Assembly: GCA_029204225.1 (NCBI GenBank)
Contig: CM055108.1
Coordinates: forward strand, 15,526,722-15,590,721
Origin: Diphasiastrum complanatum
Taxonomy: Eukaryota > Streptophyta > Lycopodiopsida > Lycopodiales > Lycopodiaceae
Direction of reading: 5' to 3'
DNA length: 64,000 bases
The translations under genes were made by a program, and so were the position numbers. The notes under the pieces were generated by a model that saw nothing but the letters and a program-made list of their open reading frames with translations, searched no databases and was not told the DNA's origin. Below are positions 36,786 to 47,929 of this stretch, piece by piece (the first letter of the stretch is position 1; every line of letters starts with the position of its first letter).

Positions 36786-37522
36786 TTTTCTTGTAGCTTG
36801 TATTATTGTTTTTCATTACTCTTTTAAAGTTTTTGTTTTTTTCTTAGTTTTATAGATTTTATTTTTGATTATTTTTTAAGATAGTAACTGTTTTTTAATA
36901 AATTTCTTAATATGTTTTATACTTTCATTGATTTTTTTATTTTATTGTATTTGTTTATATTTTTTTGTGATTTTATTATTAAATTATATTATTGAAACAC
37001 TTATTTTGAGAGTTAATTTTGTTGTATTCCATTTTTATATATCTAATTTATTGTGCTATTTTGTATTTTACTTATTTATAGGTTTATTTTAATATTTTAG
37101 TGAATAATCAATCTATTAAGTTTTTATGATTTATTAATAGATATATTCGATTTTTTTGATGATTTGTTAATGGCTATATATTTTTTTATTGATATATTTT
37201 TCTGGTTATTTTATAATTATTTTGATTATATTCAGTTTTCTTTGTATTATTAAAGTTAATTAATATTTTAAATTTTATTCACTTCTTTGAATATTTAATC
37301 TATTAATGTTATGATTATGTGATGCTATTTGTATATTTTTTTAATTTCTTTCAATTTGTTTATTCTTGTAATTTGTTTATTCTTTTATTTATTTTTGGGT
37401 TTTATATATTTATAATTTTTGTTTAGTAGACGTTTATTCATCATTTAATTCTACTAATTTTCACTTTTCTGTTTTTAAAAGTTATTTATGTCTTTATGTT
37501 TGTGTGCAATTTTTAATTATAT
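36786..37522. other. AT-rich, T-rich sequence upstream of methyltransferase-like gene
   Basis: Very low GC content with long T runs. No reading frame is supported. It could be a promoter/leader or intron of the gene whose coding exon starts at 37523. Confidence 0.4.
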
Positions 37523-37620
37523 ATGTTTGTCAAAAAACAAGGAGAGGAGAGCACAATAAAAAGACAACAATTATCCCATAAGTATTTCTGGAAGCATGAT
37601 AGAACTCATGAGTATATACA
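37523..37620 (+). pseudogene. methyltransferase-like gene, first coding exon (left of insertion)
   Basis: ATG at 37523 opens a frame with MFVKKQGEESTIKRQ, then LSHKYFWKHDRTHEYI, reaching the border of the giant inverted-repeat element in phase: codon TAT starts at 37613. On the far side of the element the frame resumes at 54854 as YISKKCLIFV in the same phase. This supports one exon split by the insertion. The segment has no recognised domain. It is Lys/Arg-rich, as expected of a nucleic-acid-binding N-terminus, but that is a guess. Confidence 0.65.
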
Positions 37621-38135
37621 GATTTTAAAATCGTCCATTTCCAAGAATTGTGGCTAAAGAGCCACAATTACAACAAGATGGCTTTCCAAAAAAGCCAAAA
37701 TCAATCACATTTGTTTTTTTATGAGTTCAACACGTTGTTGACACGTGGCAGTTCATAAATCCCATAAACAAATGAAGATCTATCCACAAAGATAGATAAA
37801 CCCCCTCCCCATCTCAATAGTTATCATTGTTACATAATTAAGAAACCGTAAGGTCCTATGCGACCCTCTACGGTCCCTAATGCAGTCCCTTTGTAGTCCT
37901 CTGCGGTCCTTCCGTTGCGGCAGGAGGTTTTCAGTGTTTCATTTTTTGTTTTAAAAAAATTCAGAGTGTTTCATTTTTTGTCTAAAAAAACTGAGAACCT
38001 CCCGCCGCGGTGAGAGGACCATAGAGGGACCGCATTAGGGACCGTAGAGGGACCGTAGAGGGTCGCATAGGACCTTAGAGGAACCTCAGAGGACCGCAAA
38101 GAGACCGCATTAGGAACCGCATTAGGAACTGCAGA
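37621..38135 (+). repeat. left terminal inverted repeat
   Basis: An outer 230 bp of unique sequence (including GAGTTCAACACGTTGTTGAC and ATCTATCCACAAAGATA) is followed by an array of CGGTCCCTAATGC-type phrases, a GC-rich palindrome (about 37986-38010) and the same phrases in reverse orientation. It pairs with 54340-54853. Confidence 0.85.
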
Positions 38136-38540
38136 GGACCACAACGGGAGGTTCTGAGAATTTTCTTTTTTTATGAAAAATATTCAGAACCTCCTGCTAG
38201 AACCGCATGAACTACGGTTGTGGTTATCTACAGTCCAGTGACCCGTTAGTCATCGCAAACTTGAAATTGTGGTTTTGTAGGTTTTCGCCTTACGGTTTGG
38301 AATATTATGAACCGCATGTTGGTCCTTTGTGATGCGGTTGTTGTTTTGTTGAAATGCAGTTTCTGCCTTAGACAAATTCATTTGCCCAAAAACTAAAACT
38401 ATTTGATACCTCTGATCAAAAAATTTACAACAGGAGGTTCTAAAACATCTGATACATATATAAAAAATATATATACATATATAATTAAAAAAATTCAAAA
38501 CCTCCCGCCACGGTGGGAGGTCCTGAGGCCACGTTTCTTA

Positions 38541-38617
<77 letters not shown>

Positions 38618-39600
38618 TGATATATTTGTATATACCACATATATATAATTGTATCTGTAACAAAATATCTATAATTGTATCTTATATATATATATATCCT
38701 TTTGATTTTATATATACATATGTAATATAAAAAAAATTCAGAACCTCCAGCCGTGGCGGGAGGTTTTGAGACCACGTTTCTTAAAGTATTATATATAAAG
38801 ACAGTTTTAGAAAATTTGAGACTCTTGCAAGTCTCATTTTTTAAGGAAGATATTTTACTTTGATAAATATTGATTTTTTTTTAGTACTTTGGAAGCTGCT
38901 AAATGCTATTATAGAATCATGAATAGATATTATAGGTCGTAACTATGTAAGGCATTTCAAGTTCTTATTGTTGAGAACATGCTTTTATTGGAAGCTTTTT
39001 TACAGAACTAAATAGGTCTTTTGAAAATAAATTTATTTTAAATATGGTGTCAGTACAAAAAATGAAATATTTTAATTTGATAAATTTTGATTTTTTTTTT
39101 TTTTTTAACTTTGGTACCTGCAAAATGCCCATATAGAATGATGAACTTATGTTTTTCATATGCAACATTATAAGGCATTTCAAAAAAAAAATTGACAACA
39201 TGTTTGAATTGCATTTTTGTTTTTGCTGAACTAAATATTCTATTTAGAAATTACTTTATCTTGAATCATGTCCTTTCAATTGTTTAATTATATTTTCATG
39301 TAATCATAACGAACAATTTTTTGAAAATATAAAAACCTCTATTTTATTTATACATACTAGACATATCAATTGTAGGTGATAGCATTCACGTCAACACAAG
39401 CATAACTTATTTCTAGACATTATATAATGTTAACATAGATCCATCCAAATATCATTGAAACAAATAAACAAATATATGTTGTTCAAAAAACTTATATCAT
39501 AGTGCATACTATTTTGGTTAGATATTCATGACTATCTAAATTGTAAGAAATGTAAAAGCGATCAATAGAAGTTATACAACAAGTATCTTTTTATGTGAAT
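38136..39600. other. subterminal region: hairpin palindromes, (TA)n, AT-rich
   Basis: Contains three more CCTCCCGCC...GGAGG-type palindromes (about 38140, 38500 and 38745), each close to GAGGCCACGTTTCTTAAA-like sequence, a (TA)n run at 38547-38613, and AT-rich DNA without a gene. Confidence 0.6.
38547..38613. repeat. (TA)n microsatellite
   Basis: About 33 uninterrupted TA units. Perfectly self-complementary, so prone to cruciform formation and length change. Confidence 0.98.
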
Positions 39601-39601
39601 G

Positions 39602-40582
39602 TCATATACCAAAACGGTAAAACAAATAAATCAATTGATATAGTATTGCTCTTTCTTGCTTGAGTCTATCCACCAAATTTATTATGTACGCTCTCATTGC
39701 ATGTTCACCAAAGTTATCTTGTTGTAGCCCAAGATGTACACAAATAGCAAATACTTCTCCCCTTGAAAGCTTCCATGGCTTAGATTTCTGCATAAGAGCA
39801 TAAAGAAGCTCCACTTGTTCTAATTCCAACTCCTCGTATAGTGAAGTCTGCTTTTGAGCCATTCCAATAGCCATTCCTCCAACCGGATGCAGTTCTTGTT
39901 CCTTGGAAAAAAAATTTGATTTTGAGAAGTCCTAAGGAACTTTTATCACTTCTCTAAGCATATTGTAGTATGGGTGACTAGTAGTAACCGCTTCTTGTCC
40001 AATGAAATGTGACTTTACATAGCTCTCAATGTCTGGAGCTTCTTTCATTTGTTCTAAGTATGGCCACAGGACATCATTAAGATAGTTGTTGTCGGAAAAC
40101 GAAGTATATGCCTCTGGAAATATACAATTCAATGGACTATTCATGCATGATTTGTATGGTGAATAATCTATAAGCACCGTGTTGTGTTTGTTGAGTCTAG
40201 GATAAAAATGACGCCATATATAGCATAAGGGTAAATTAGCAGCTACAAAAGGCTTCTCGAGACACATTATACTTGAATGTTGGTAGCAATTTTCTAGGCT
40301 CCACAACATGAAAAATGGAAGCTTTTGACATGCCTCCCTTTCCATGAAAGAGCAGATACTTAGCACAGTTTCATAGTCCATAGAGGACCAAATGCCAATC
40401 TTAAATTTTGACAAAATATTTTTAAGAAATTCCAACCACCCGTGTCGCAATTTGATCTATTTTAATTGCCATTTCCTATCCCTTGAGCATTGTGGACCAG
40501 TATCGCATCTTTTCATGAGAATGTCATCTAGGTCTAAAATAATAAAAATGTCATCTTCAATACGTCTAGATGGCTTTACCAC
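39602..40582 (-). pseudogene. FCP1/NIF-type HAD phosphatase relic
   Basis: After a TTTCAG acceptor the frame reads RRIEDDIFIILDLDDILMKR (DxDx-type nucleophile motif, DLDDI), RHGWLEFLKNILSKFKIGIW (the RPGxxEFL...xxGIWSS block) and SSM. It ends with HNTVLIDYSPYKSCMNSP (LIDDSPYK-like, one Asp replaced by Tyr) and IFPEAYT...YLEQMKEAPDIESYVKSH. These are the blocks of plant FCP1/NLI-interacting-factor-like phosphatases of the HAD superfamily. A C-terminal ELEQVELLYALMQKSKPWKL segment (39602-39874) follows. In-frame TAGs at 40457 and 39932 and the altered acidic motif indicate a dead copy. It is either cargo of the inverted-repeat element or a domain of its main gene. Confidence 0.82.
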
Positions 40583-41307
40583 CTGAAAGAGAAAAAAAAA
40601 ATTAACTAATCAAAAAACACTCTTATAGTAAAAGAAATGTACATTCATGTTAGCCGGCACATAAATATCCAATGACAAAATTAACTTGAACTAAAAATAT
40701 CATTTGCATAAAGTAAAAAATATATATACAAACTTAAATGCATTAGTTAATACAAACTTTTCTCTTGTTGTTTTTCTGGACATTGAAACTTGTCTATGAA
40801 ATTCATTGTCATCAAATCAACTGTACAACAAAAGTAACGAAACAATTCAATTAATAATATTGTTTTATAATTATCTTAAAGAAAGATTATGGCAAAATTG
40901 TAAAAAAAAAAATTCACAACATGCTTGTCAGAAGTGCTTTTCTCGTGACATGCATAATTGTAGATTAGGTTTTCAAATTTGGTACTGAAATTGACATGTC
41001 CTAAGTACCGCATTATTAAGCTTTTCTCTTACTAAAGTCCATATTATGTTATATTCTTTTCCTACCATCAAGATGCGCACTCTCGTTATTTGATGGCATA
41101 TATTCTTCAAAATTTATTGTCTTCAAACTAGCTGTACAACATGAACAAAATAATATTTGAATTCAAAATATTGTTTTTGATTTATAAAAAGAAAAATCAT
41201 CACAAAATCTAAATTAAAAAACAAATTCCAAATTACGTTTGTAAAAAATGTCTCTTGTGAAACATATCACTTTACTCTTAATTTAAAAATTTGTACAAAA
41301 CTTTTTT
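40583..41307. other. AT-rich intergenic or intronic stretch
   Basis: No supported coding sequence. It may be an intron between the methyltransferase-like part and the FCP1-like part if these were one gene. A TTTCAG acceptor at 40583-40588 supports an upstream exon. Confidence 0.4.
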
Positions 41308-42737
41308 CTAAATTCCAAAGTGTTTAACTGTTGTGGCGATAGAATCCTCAACATGCTCTTTTCCTCTCGTACCATCAAGATGTGCACTCTCGTCATTTGG
41401 TGGCATTTGTTCTTCTTGAAAACCTGTAAGCAGGAGTTCATGGTCTGGAATACTTTTTATGAAAGTATTTTCTTCGTCATCTTCTTGTGTTTGTTGAATA
41501 TCATCCAAATTTATGTTTTCTAAAAGACTCGCAGGTGCAATTGAGGAACTGGCCACCTTATCACCCGATTGTTGATGGTCTACATTTTTTCTTCCATCAT
41601 TAATGGCCTTCATGTTTTTGGCTAAATTGGGTATCATAGTCACCATAGTTGAGCAATAAGCCTCCAATAAACATTTATCTTCATTGTTGCACGCCAAGAC
41701 GATTGTTTGCATATTTTGTTGCAAGGCTTCTCTCATGGTGTACCCTCCTGTGTATGCATCAACTACAATTTTTCCATGGTGGCAAAATGCAACAACAATG
41801 TCTCTAAAAAAACATGCAATTTTTAGGAAAAACACTTATATTGTCTCCTTTGAAACCACAAATCTCATAACTTATTGGATCAATTAAAAAAACTTTTAGA
41901 TTTTTTGCTCAAAACTTCATCTCCCTATAGTTTGGAATCTTGGTTCTCAATTGCATTTGAGCTCTCCCAAAAGCAAATATCAGGTTGTGATTCTATAATT
42001 AGCCCTTCAAAATCTTCATTTTTGTCCAACTTTGAAATGCGAGCAACAACCACCGCAAGGTCATGTCCTTTTATCACCTTTTTGCTCTTGTCAGTTTCTT
42101 TTGTATACGATCCATAATGTAAGTCCACTGTCCCCTGAATATCTTTTAAAACTTTCATCAGCTGACCAAAAAAAATTTCATAATCTACGAGAGCAACAAA
42201 AATATATGAATTTCCTACATGCACATTTGCAATGCAGTCAAATATTCTTCTATACCCTTCTATACTCCACGCATCCTTCCTTGCAGTCGTGTCCAATATG
42301 ACCAATCCTATCTCGTTATCAAATCCAATGGTAGACACAATCTCAATAATTGTCTATGCTTCCAAGCCAGCATTAACTATTTTCCATGGCAAAGTAAAAA
42401 CATCTGTTTTGATGCCACTAATCCTTCCGAATGCCATTCACAACTCGTTCTATACTGGAGTAGGTAGTTCAACTTTTTTCTTGGATTTGTTGATGCTCGT
42501 TTTTAGCCACTCTTTAGACCAACTAAACATATTATCAAAACTATGTTTTGATATCCCATATTTATCTTTTATGCCTTCATAGTTTATGGTAGTATCTCCA
42601 CTTAGAGTTCGCATAAAAGTTATGATTCCATCCTGCAACGTCCGAATATATTTGCAATTAAGGGCCACCTCTTCCATGTCTTTATGTCCTTTGTAATATC
42701 TATCCTTTTTCAATAAGATCTTACCCTTCAAAATCAT
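41308..42737 (-). pseudogene. methyltransferase-like domain of the element's main gene
   Basis: In order on the minus strand: a helical block with HSFDNMFSWSKEWLKTS (42450-42737); MSTIGFDNEIGLVILDTTARKDAW (about 42260-42338), where the DPPW/DPPY catalytic motif of N4/N6-type methyltransferases would be expected but DTTA is found; IANVHVGNSYIFVALVDYE; then, after a probable intron, IVVAFCHHGKIVVDAYTGGYTMREALQ (about 41740-41815), which matches the AdoMet-binding FxGxGTT-type block. The order (catalytic motif before AdoMet motif) is that of beta-class enzymes. An acidic tail follows (EDDEENTFIKS). Stops, including TAG at 42741, and the altered catalytic motif argue against activity. Confidence 0.55.
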
Positions 42738-42740
42738 GTC

Positions 42741-43058
42741 CTAAATTGCCATCACATATGCATCAGTAAGGCCTTGGATGCATCTAAACATGGTAGTTAC
42801 AAGGGTGGACGTGTTTTCTACCTGAGTCCTCTGATTTGTTTTACTTTCACAATCTATATTGTCTTTGGAAATAGGCTTGAATTCTCTTTTATTTTTCTTC
42901 AGACGCCCCATAAGGTACATGTCCATTATAGTTATCCAACGTTGAAAAATATTTTCTTCACAAATTATCATGTGGATATCATATTTCAAATTCACCTTCT
43001 CCAAAGTGGTGGCTGCTGTTTTCTCAAAGTTCTGTTTAGCACCAAAAACAACAAACAT
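42741..43058 (-). pseudogene. linker between ParB-like and methyltransferase-like parts
   Basis: 105 residues (FEKTAATTLEKVNLKYDIHM, MDMYLMGRLKKNKREFKPIS, TLVTTMFRCIQGLTDAYVMA). It is helix-rich and has no recognised fold. It reads into the next block through a TAG at 42741 in the same frame, so one polypeptide is likely ancestral. Confidence 0.45.
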
Positions 43059-43107
43059 TAAATTGGTAATTAGATTGAAATTTGAAAAAAAACAATTATG
43101 CCAATGA

Positions 43108-44786
43108 CTACATGTTTTGAATATTTCTTACCTTCCAATTTTCATCTTGCATGGAGTGACCTCCGAGAGGCTTTGTAGGAGATCCATACTCCTCCCATTG
43201 TTTTCTAGCTTGTTGTAAAGTCTCTTGGTAAGGAGACCTTTTCATTGCATTTCTTTGGAGCTCATTTAATTTGGATGATAGTTTCACAAGCTCCATCGTG
43301 TCCAAGCAGCATAAGATCCTCGATTGTCTTTTCCCATAATATTGTTTTAAGTAATCTTGACATTGAAGACTTGAAACCAATTTTTTGACGGCCATAATAG
43401 AATGTTGTCCAGAAATGATATAGTATCCGCACAAGTTCAAAGATAAATTAAACTTTAAAAATAAAATATAGCATTTTCCAAAACAATTTTTTAATATATT
43501 CAAACACAAACATAACAATTCATGTGGAAATACAACCCTTGTTTTTTATTACAACGTGCCATTCTTAATGATACGTAGTATATGTACTGATGTAGTAGAT
43601 CTTCTTTCAGCTCTTCCTTCTGTAGCATCCTTTTTTATATAGGATCGTATGGAATCAAATCTGCAACTGTAGCTACCGGGTAAGGATTTTGGATTAAATC
43701 TTTTATTAATCGTTTAACAAAATCCTTGTTCAAAGGTCTGTACACAAGCTTTGCATGTGCACAATCACAAAGCATAACGTCGATTAGGAAGGTCCGATTC
43801 TGCCCAAATGGATACCAGTCATTGTATTTACTCCACATCGCTTTACCGACACCCTTTGATGTTGCTATTAGAGAGGAACCAATTTTACTCTCCTCAATAT
43901 CCATTGGCAACGTTAGCATTTCACCCACATTTTGAATGTGATCTCCTAAAACTTGTCTTTTCTCCTTATTTGTGATACCCTTCTTCACACTTGAGGTACT
44001 CCCTTCTTTTGTAGAGTTGTCCGTTTTGCTTCTTTTTTTGGAATTTTCTAGCTCGATATGACTCTTCACCTTACTTTTATCCTTTGATTTCAAATCCTTG
44101 TGCAAATCTGAAGGCCTTTTTTCTATTGAGATTGCAGTTGTTGCTTGTGTCTTTTTGCCAACATATGACAAAACCATCTTTTTGGACACTTTGACTTGTC
44201 TTTCAAACACTTTCATATCACATACTATAGATAATTCATTACTTCTTAAAAATGAATCAATCATGATTTTCAAAGCCCGTGATTGTGGAATGCAACCACG
44301 TGCCAATTGAGCGCTCCTTACAATGTGAAATCCATCAATGATTTCTTGTATTGAGGTCAAATTAGTAGACTGCAAATCTGCATAAGATGGCAATTCCCGA
44401 TCCAATTTTTTCATTGATCCTTCTTCTCCGATCATACTAGGATTCATCTTGGAGAGATCAAAAGCATTGAATTGAAGTTCAAATTTTATAAATGCGCTCA
44501 ATGAAGCACTTTCAACTAATACCATGAAAGTGGGCACCGCTTCTTTGGACATGAATTCTTGCATATCAAGAACCACTCCTGCATTTCTCCACCCTTTTTC
44601 TTGGAGATTAATATGTAAAAAAATATCACCCCTTTCTCCGTTAGGCCCATTTGTGTCAATGCACCACTTGTCTGTGTCTGAGGTTACGCAATGATCATAG
44701 TGAGCTTCAATATTTGGGAGCTCATAAGAGAACATTTCTTGAGTTTGGTTTTTGTTGTGGTAAAGCTTTTCAATCATTGATTCCAT
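43108..44786 (-). pseudogene. ParB/sulfiredoxin-like domain region
   Basis: A long open block (43635-44786) has acidic and Lys-rich segments (DLHKDLKSKDKSKVKSHIEL) and ends in WYPFGQNRTFLID, VYRPLNKDFVKRLIKDLIQN and PYPVATVADLIPYDP. After a TAA at 43635 and a probable intron, 43108-43518 gives YYIISGQHSIMAVKKL, then KQYYGKRQSRILCCLD and LNELQRNAMKRSPYQET. An 'RPLN..HV..L' strand-helix followed by '(V)I.GQH...A' matches the ParB/Srx-like fold seen in phage and plasmid ParB-methylase fusions and in DGQHR-type proteins. Position before a methyltransferase-like domain repeats that architecture. Assignment rests on motifs read by eye. Confidence 0.55.
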
Positions 44787-45156
44787 CTGTTTAACATAAA
44801 GTAAACAATGTACAATTTAATAAGAGCTCAGATTCTAGTTCTTGTCGAACTTGGTTCATTAAGATCAAGACTTAACATTTAGTTACTATACAAGACAATA
44901 AAAGAATACAATTGGCATACTTGGTTTGTCATCTAGCAATTTCTTTTTTGAATATTATTTTCAAAAGTAATAAGCATCTATAATCTTGATAAAACTAACA
45001 TCATCAATGTCCAAATGATTTTTGATTTAAAAATAAATTTTTGTGAACTCGGTTCATCATTAAAACTTAGTTATTGAAATTATTTGCTTAAGTACTAATA
45101 TCATTCACATTTTTGCCAAACTGAGTTCGTAAACTCTCATACAAATAAAAAACACA

Positions 45157-46928
45157 TTACAAAAAACAAAATATAGTTTTTATACAATTAGTCTTTTTAT
45201 TTTTTGTCTTCCTCGATCCCAATGCAGGTTCGTCGTAGCAAATTTGATCATTTACATACAATTTTATGACTTGCATATAATTATTGAATGTTTTGTCTGA
45301 ACGAAAGATTATTATTGTGTACTCCTCAAATTTCTCATACAAAGATGTAATTGTGTGTTGTCTTGACAAAGATCCAACATTACTACTGCAAGGGACATCG
45401 TGCAAACTGAGATAAAATGCTCTCATTTGTTTCAGTTGCTTAGAATTTAGCTTCACTCCTTTAACAAAGCGTGGTCGACTCAATGAGATCCATACATCAC
45501 GTGCATGCTCCATGATTTCTTCCAGACTGCTCTTTTTTCTTTTCTCTTCTGGTTCGTGATTGAGTCTATCTGATTGAAGAATGTAACGAGATGCATTCTT
45601 AAATATACATATCTTGGCATGCGCAAACCTAAAAGTGGCATCAAATATCCGAGGATGTATCCTAATTTGATTTATGCAACCTTTGCCAATTCATTACATG
45701 TATAACAAAAATGTTGACCGTTGATAGGCTCAAAAATACAATAAGACAAAAAGTGATTTCTAAACAATCTATCCAATCTGGATCCAGGATTGAGATCCAC
45801 CTCCTTTGGGTAAGTGTCTGTGTAGACCTGCTCATTCTCTTATCTGTCAACACACATATTTTCGCAATACATCTTTTCAAACATAATGGAGCCTTCAAAA
45901 ATAATTTCTTCCTCATCACCTTTCTTAAATGAAATTGGCCTTAAAGTGACGTTGATTGATGCGGGTGGTGGACTATTGGGCTTGCTCAAATCAGCAAACA
46001 ACTTATCAGCAAATGAGTGATCCAAAGCTCGTTGGTTCATGAAAAGTGATGCATGCTAGATGTTTGTGCTTTCTATATGATACATTGTATTTTCACCCCA
46101 TATGTACCCGATGTCATCAATTACAAAATTATCTAGATTGACATTTGCATCACTCTCAAAATTAGGGATTTGCTCTGCCTCGACAGTACGTCTGCCATCG
46201 TCTGATACATTGCAATAAGAGCCGGATTGCATTCCCGATCGATCGACTCTCGGCTCCAAAGGTCTTTTCCCGACGGTCCAAACAGCTTTTGCAGTCTCTC
46301 TTCCAATTTGAACCTCACGACTTTCTTTTGTAGGTTCTGAAGTGGTTACTTTTCTCCTTCTTTTCAAGGCTTTTTTTTTTTCAGATTCTTTAGGAGAGGG
46401 ATTTGTTTCTATACATGGAACAATTTCCATTCTTGTTACATCTTCGATCATAGAAGTTGCAGCAGATCCAATAATTGCAACAAAAAAAAAACACTTTCTA
46501 TTCCCTCAGCTTCCATCAATAGCTTATGTTTGTTACATAGGGCCATCAATCCATTAAAGAGAGAACCCTTGTAGTTAAGAATAAACTCATTTGAGTCATG
46601 AGTTGGTGGCTCAGCAGTAGAATGCGCAGTGTCCACACAAGACAAAATAACATGACGCTCAGAACCATCTTGGCCACGAGTCATAAACTCAGCTGTGTCG
46701 AAAGTAAATTCGTCTTGAAGGTAGATACCACAAATTACGCCAAGACTTTCAACATTATCCATGGAAAATTCAGGATTGCCAATTGATTTACTAGATATTA
46801 CCATACAGGCTTTCACATGAGGTCCACTTGAGCTTGGTTTATGAAGTATCTTCCAACCTCTGGTAAGATATAATGGAGAGGCATTCTCGGATGGCCTGAA
46901 AACGGTTTGATCTGCGGTGTAGAAAGCC
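45157..46928 (-). pseudogene. N-terminal region of the element's main gene (unknown domains)
   Basis: After a TGTAG acceptor (46929) the frame gives AFYTADQTVFRPSENASPLY, CMVISSKSIGNPEFSMDNVE and CVDTAHSTAEPPTHDSNEF. It shifts in a T-run (about 46484-46493) into a basic stretch (KEKKKALKRRRKVTTSEP-like, about 46340-46390) and continues past a TAG at 46056 to FINGQHFCYTCNELAKVA-like sequence near 45690. Then come RIFDATFRFAHAKICIFKNA and EHARDVWISLSRPRFVKGVK (45157-45513). No family is recognised. Strand, spacing and shared decay suggest one long gene with the ParB-like and methyltransferase-like parts downstream. Confidence 0.4.
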
Positions 46929-47009
46929 TACAGAAAATACAGTTCAAATTATAAGTCAAATAGAATGTATAAAAAGTTTTCATGCAAAGTAAGATTGAGG
47001 GCCTAACAT

Positions 47010-47035
47010 ATATATATATATATATATATATATTC
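47010..47035. repeat. (TA)n microsatellite
   Basis: About 13 TA units at the boundary between the element's main gene and the copia fragment. Confidence 0.9.
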
Positions 47036-47045
47036 AAATATAGAT

Positions 47046-47359
47046 CACTCAGAAAAGATCTGCTATTTGTCTCCATGATGGCAGATCTAGGCATTCAAGT
47101 TTTGTTCGACGGCAACACTTGTTGTATGATCGAGAAGACGACAAATAAGTTGTTGACGGTCGGATGTAGAGAAGGAAAAATCTACCAGGCTAAAATGATC
47201 AGCAACTCTGAAAGCGTATTAAATGCTTCAGAAAATGAAGATCAACTCTGGCATAGGAGAATGTATCATTTGAACATGTGGAGCTTGTACGACATGAGCA
47301 AAAAAGACACTGTCATAGGTATCAAGATTTCAAAGCCCGAAACTGACTTCTGCGAATAG
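47046..47359 (+). pseudogene. copia GAG-pre-integrase fragment
   Basis: The plus-strand frame reads MADLGIQVLFDGNTCCMIEK, LLTVGCREGKIYQAK and DQLWHRRMYHLNMWSLYDMS. This is the block before the integrase zinc site in Ty1/copia polyproteins. No other copia part or LTR is visible nearby, so it is a truncated insertion inside the giant element. Confidence 0.85.
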
Positions 47360-47429
47360 AAAGTCAAGCAGCATTGGAATCCATTCACGCATGAGGGAGA
47401 AAGAGCCAAGGAAGTTCTTGAGTTCGAGT

Positions 47430-47760
47430 GCCTCTCGTCTCGGTGGGAGGTTTTCATTTTTTAATTGTGTATGTATATATTTGTATTTATATAGTTATAT
47501 AGATATACTTATATATATGTGAACTCAGAACCTCCCGCCGCGGCGGGAGGTTCTGATTTAGTTTATTTAAACTCAGCTAAAGGAAAATCACGAACTGAAA
47601 AAATTGAAGATGGGGAGCTCAGAACCTCCCGCGATGACGGGAGGTTTCGATTTAGTTTATTTAAACTCAGCTAAAGGAAAATCAGAAACTGAGAAAATTG
47701 AAGATGGAGAACTCAAAACCTCCCACCACGGCGGGAGGTTCTGGAATTTTTTTCATGTAA
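47430..47760. repeat. tandem units with perfect GC-rich palindromes
   Basis: Units of about 90-95 bp each start with a palindrome and continue TTTAGTTTATTTAAACTCAG. The one at 47526-47555 is a perfect 30-bp inverted repeat with core CCTCCCGCCGCGGCGGGAGG. The next (about 47619) and third (about 47712) carry compensating or partial mismatches. They can form strong hairpins. Confidence 0.9.
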
Positions 47761-47929
47761 AAAAATCAATTTGATTAAAATTAATATCAGTATAAATTTA
47801 AATCTTATGTCTCTTCAAAATTGAACGGAAAATACCATTGATTTAGAATTTTCCTTGCAAGTAAATCGATGCCTCCGAAATTGGATTATGGAGGTTTGCT
47901 TAGAATACTGGGAATTAAAACGAGAATGC

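Noticed and set aside
15741-46058. In-frame stops explained by organellar-type RNA editing or a variant genetic code
   Set aside because: The genes are nuclear, with spliceosomal introns and retrotransposons. The stops sit beside frameshifts and altered catalytic residues, which fits decay. The Ole e 1-type gene uses the standard code.
39602-46928. Integrated giant DNA virus segment (ParB, methylase, FCP1-like, histone nearby)
   Set aside because: Intron-like splice sites, plant-type FCP1 sequence and inverted-repeat termini fit a transposon better, and no viral core gene is seen.
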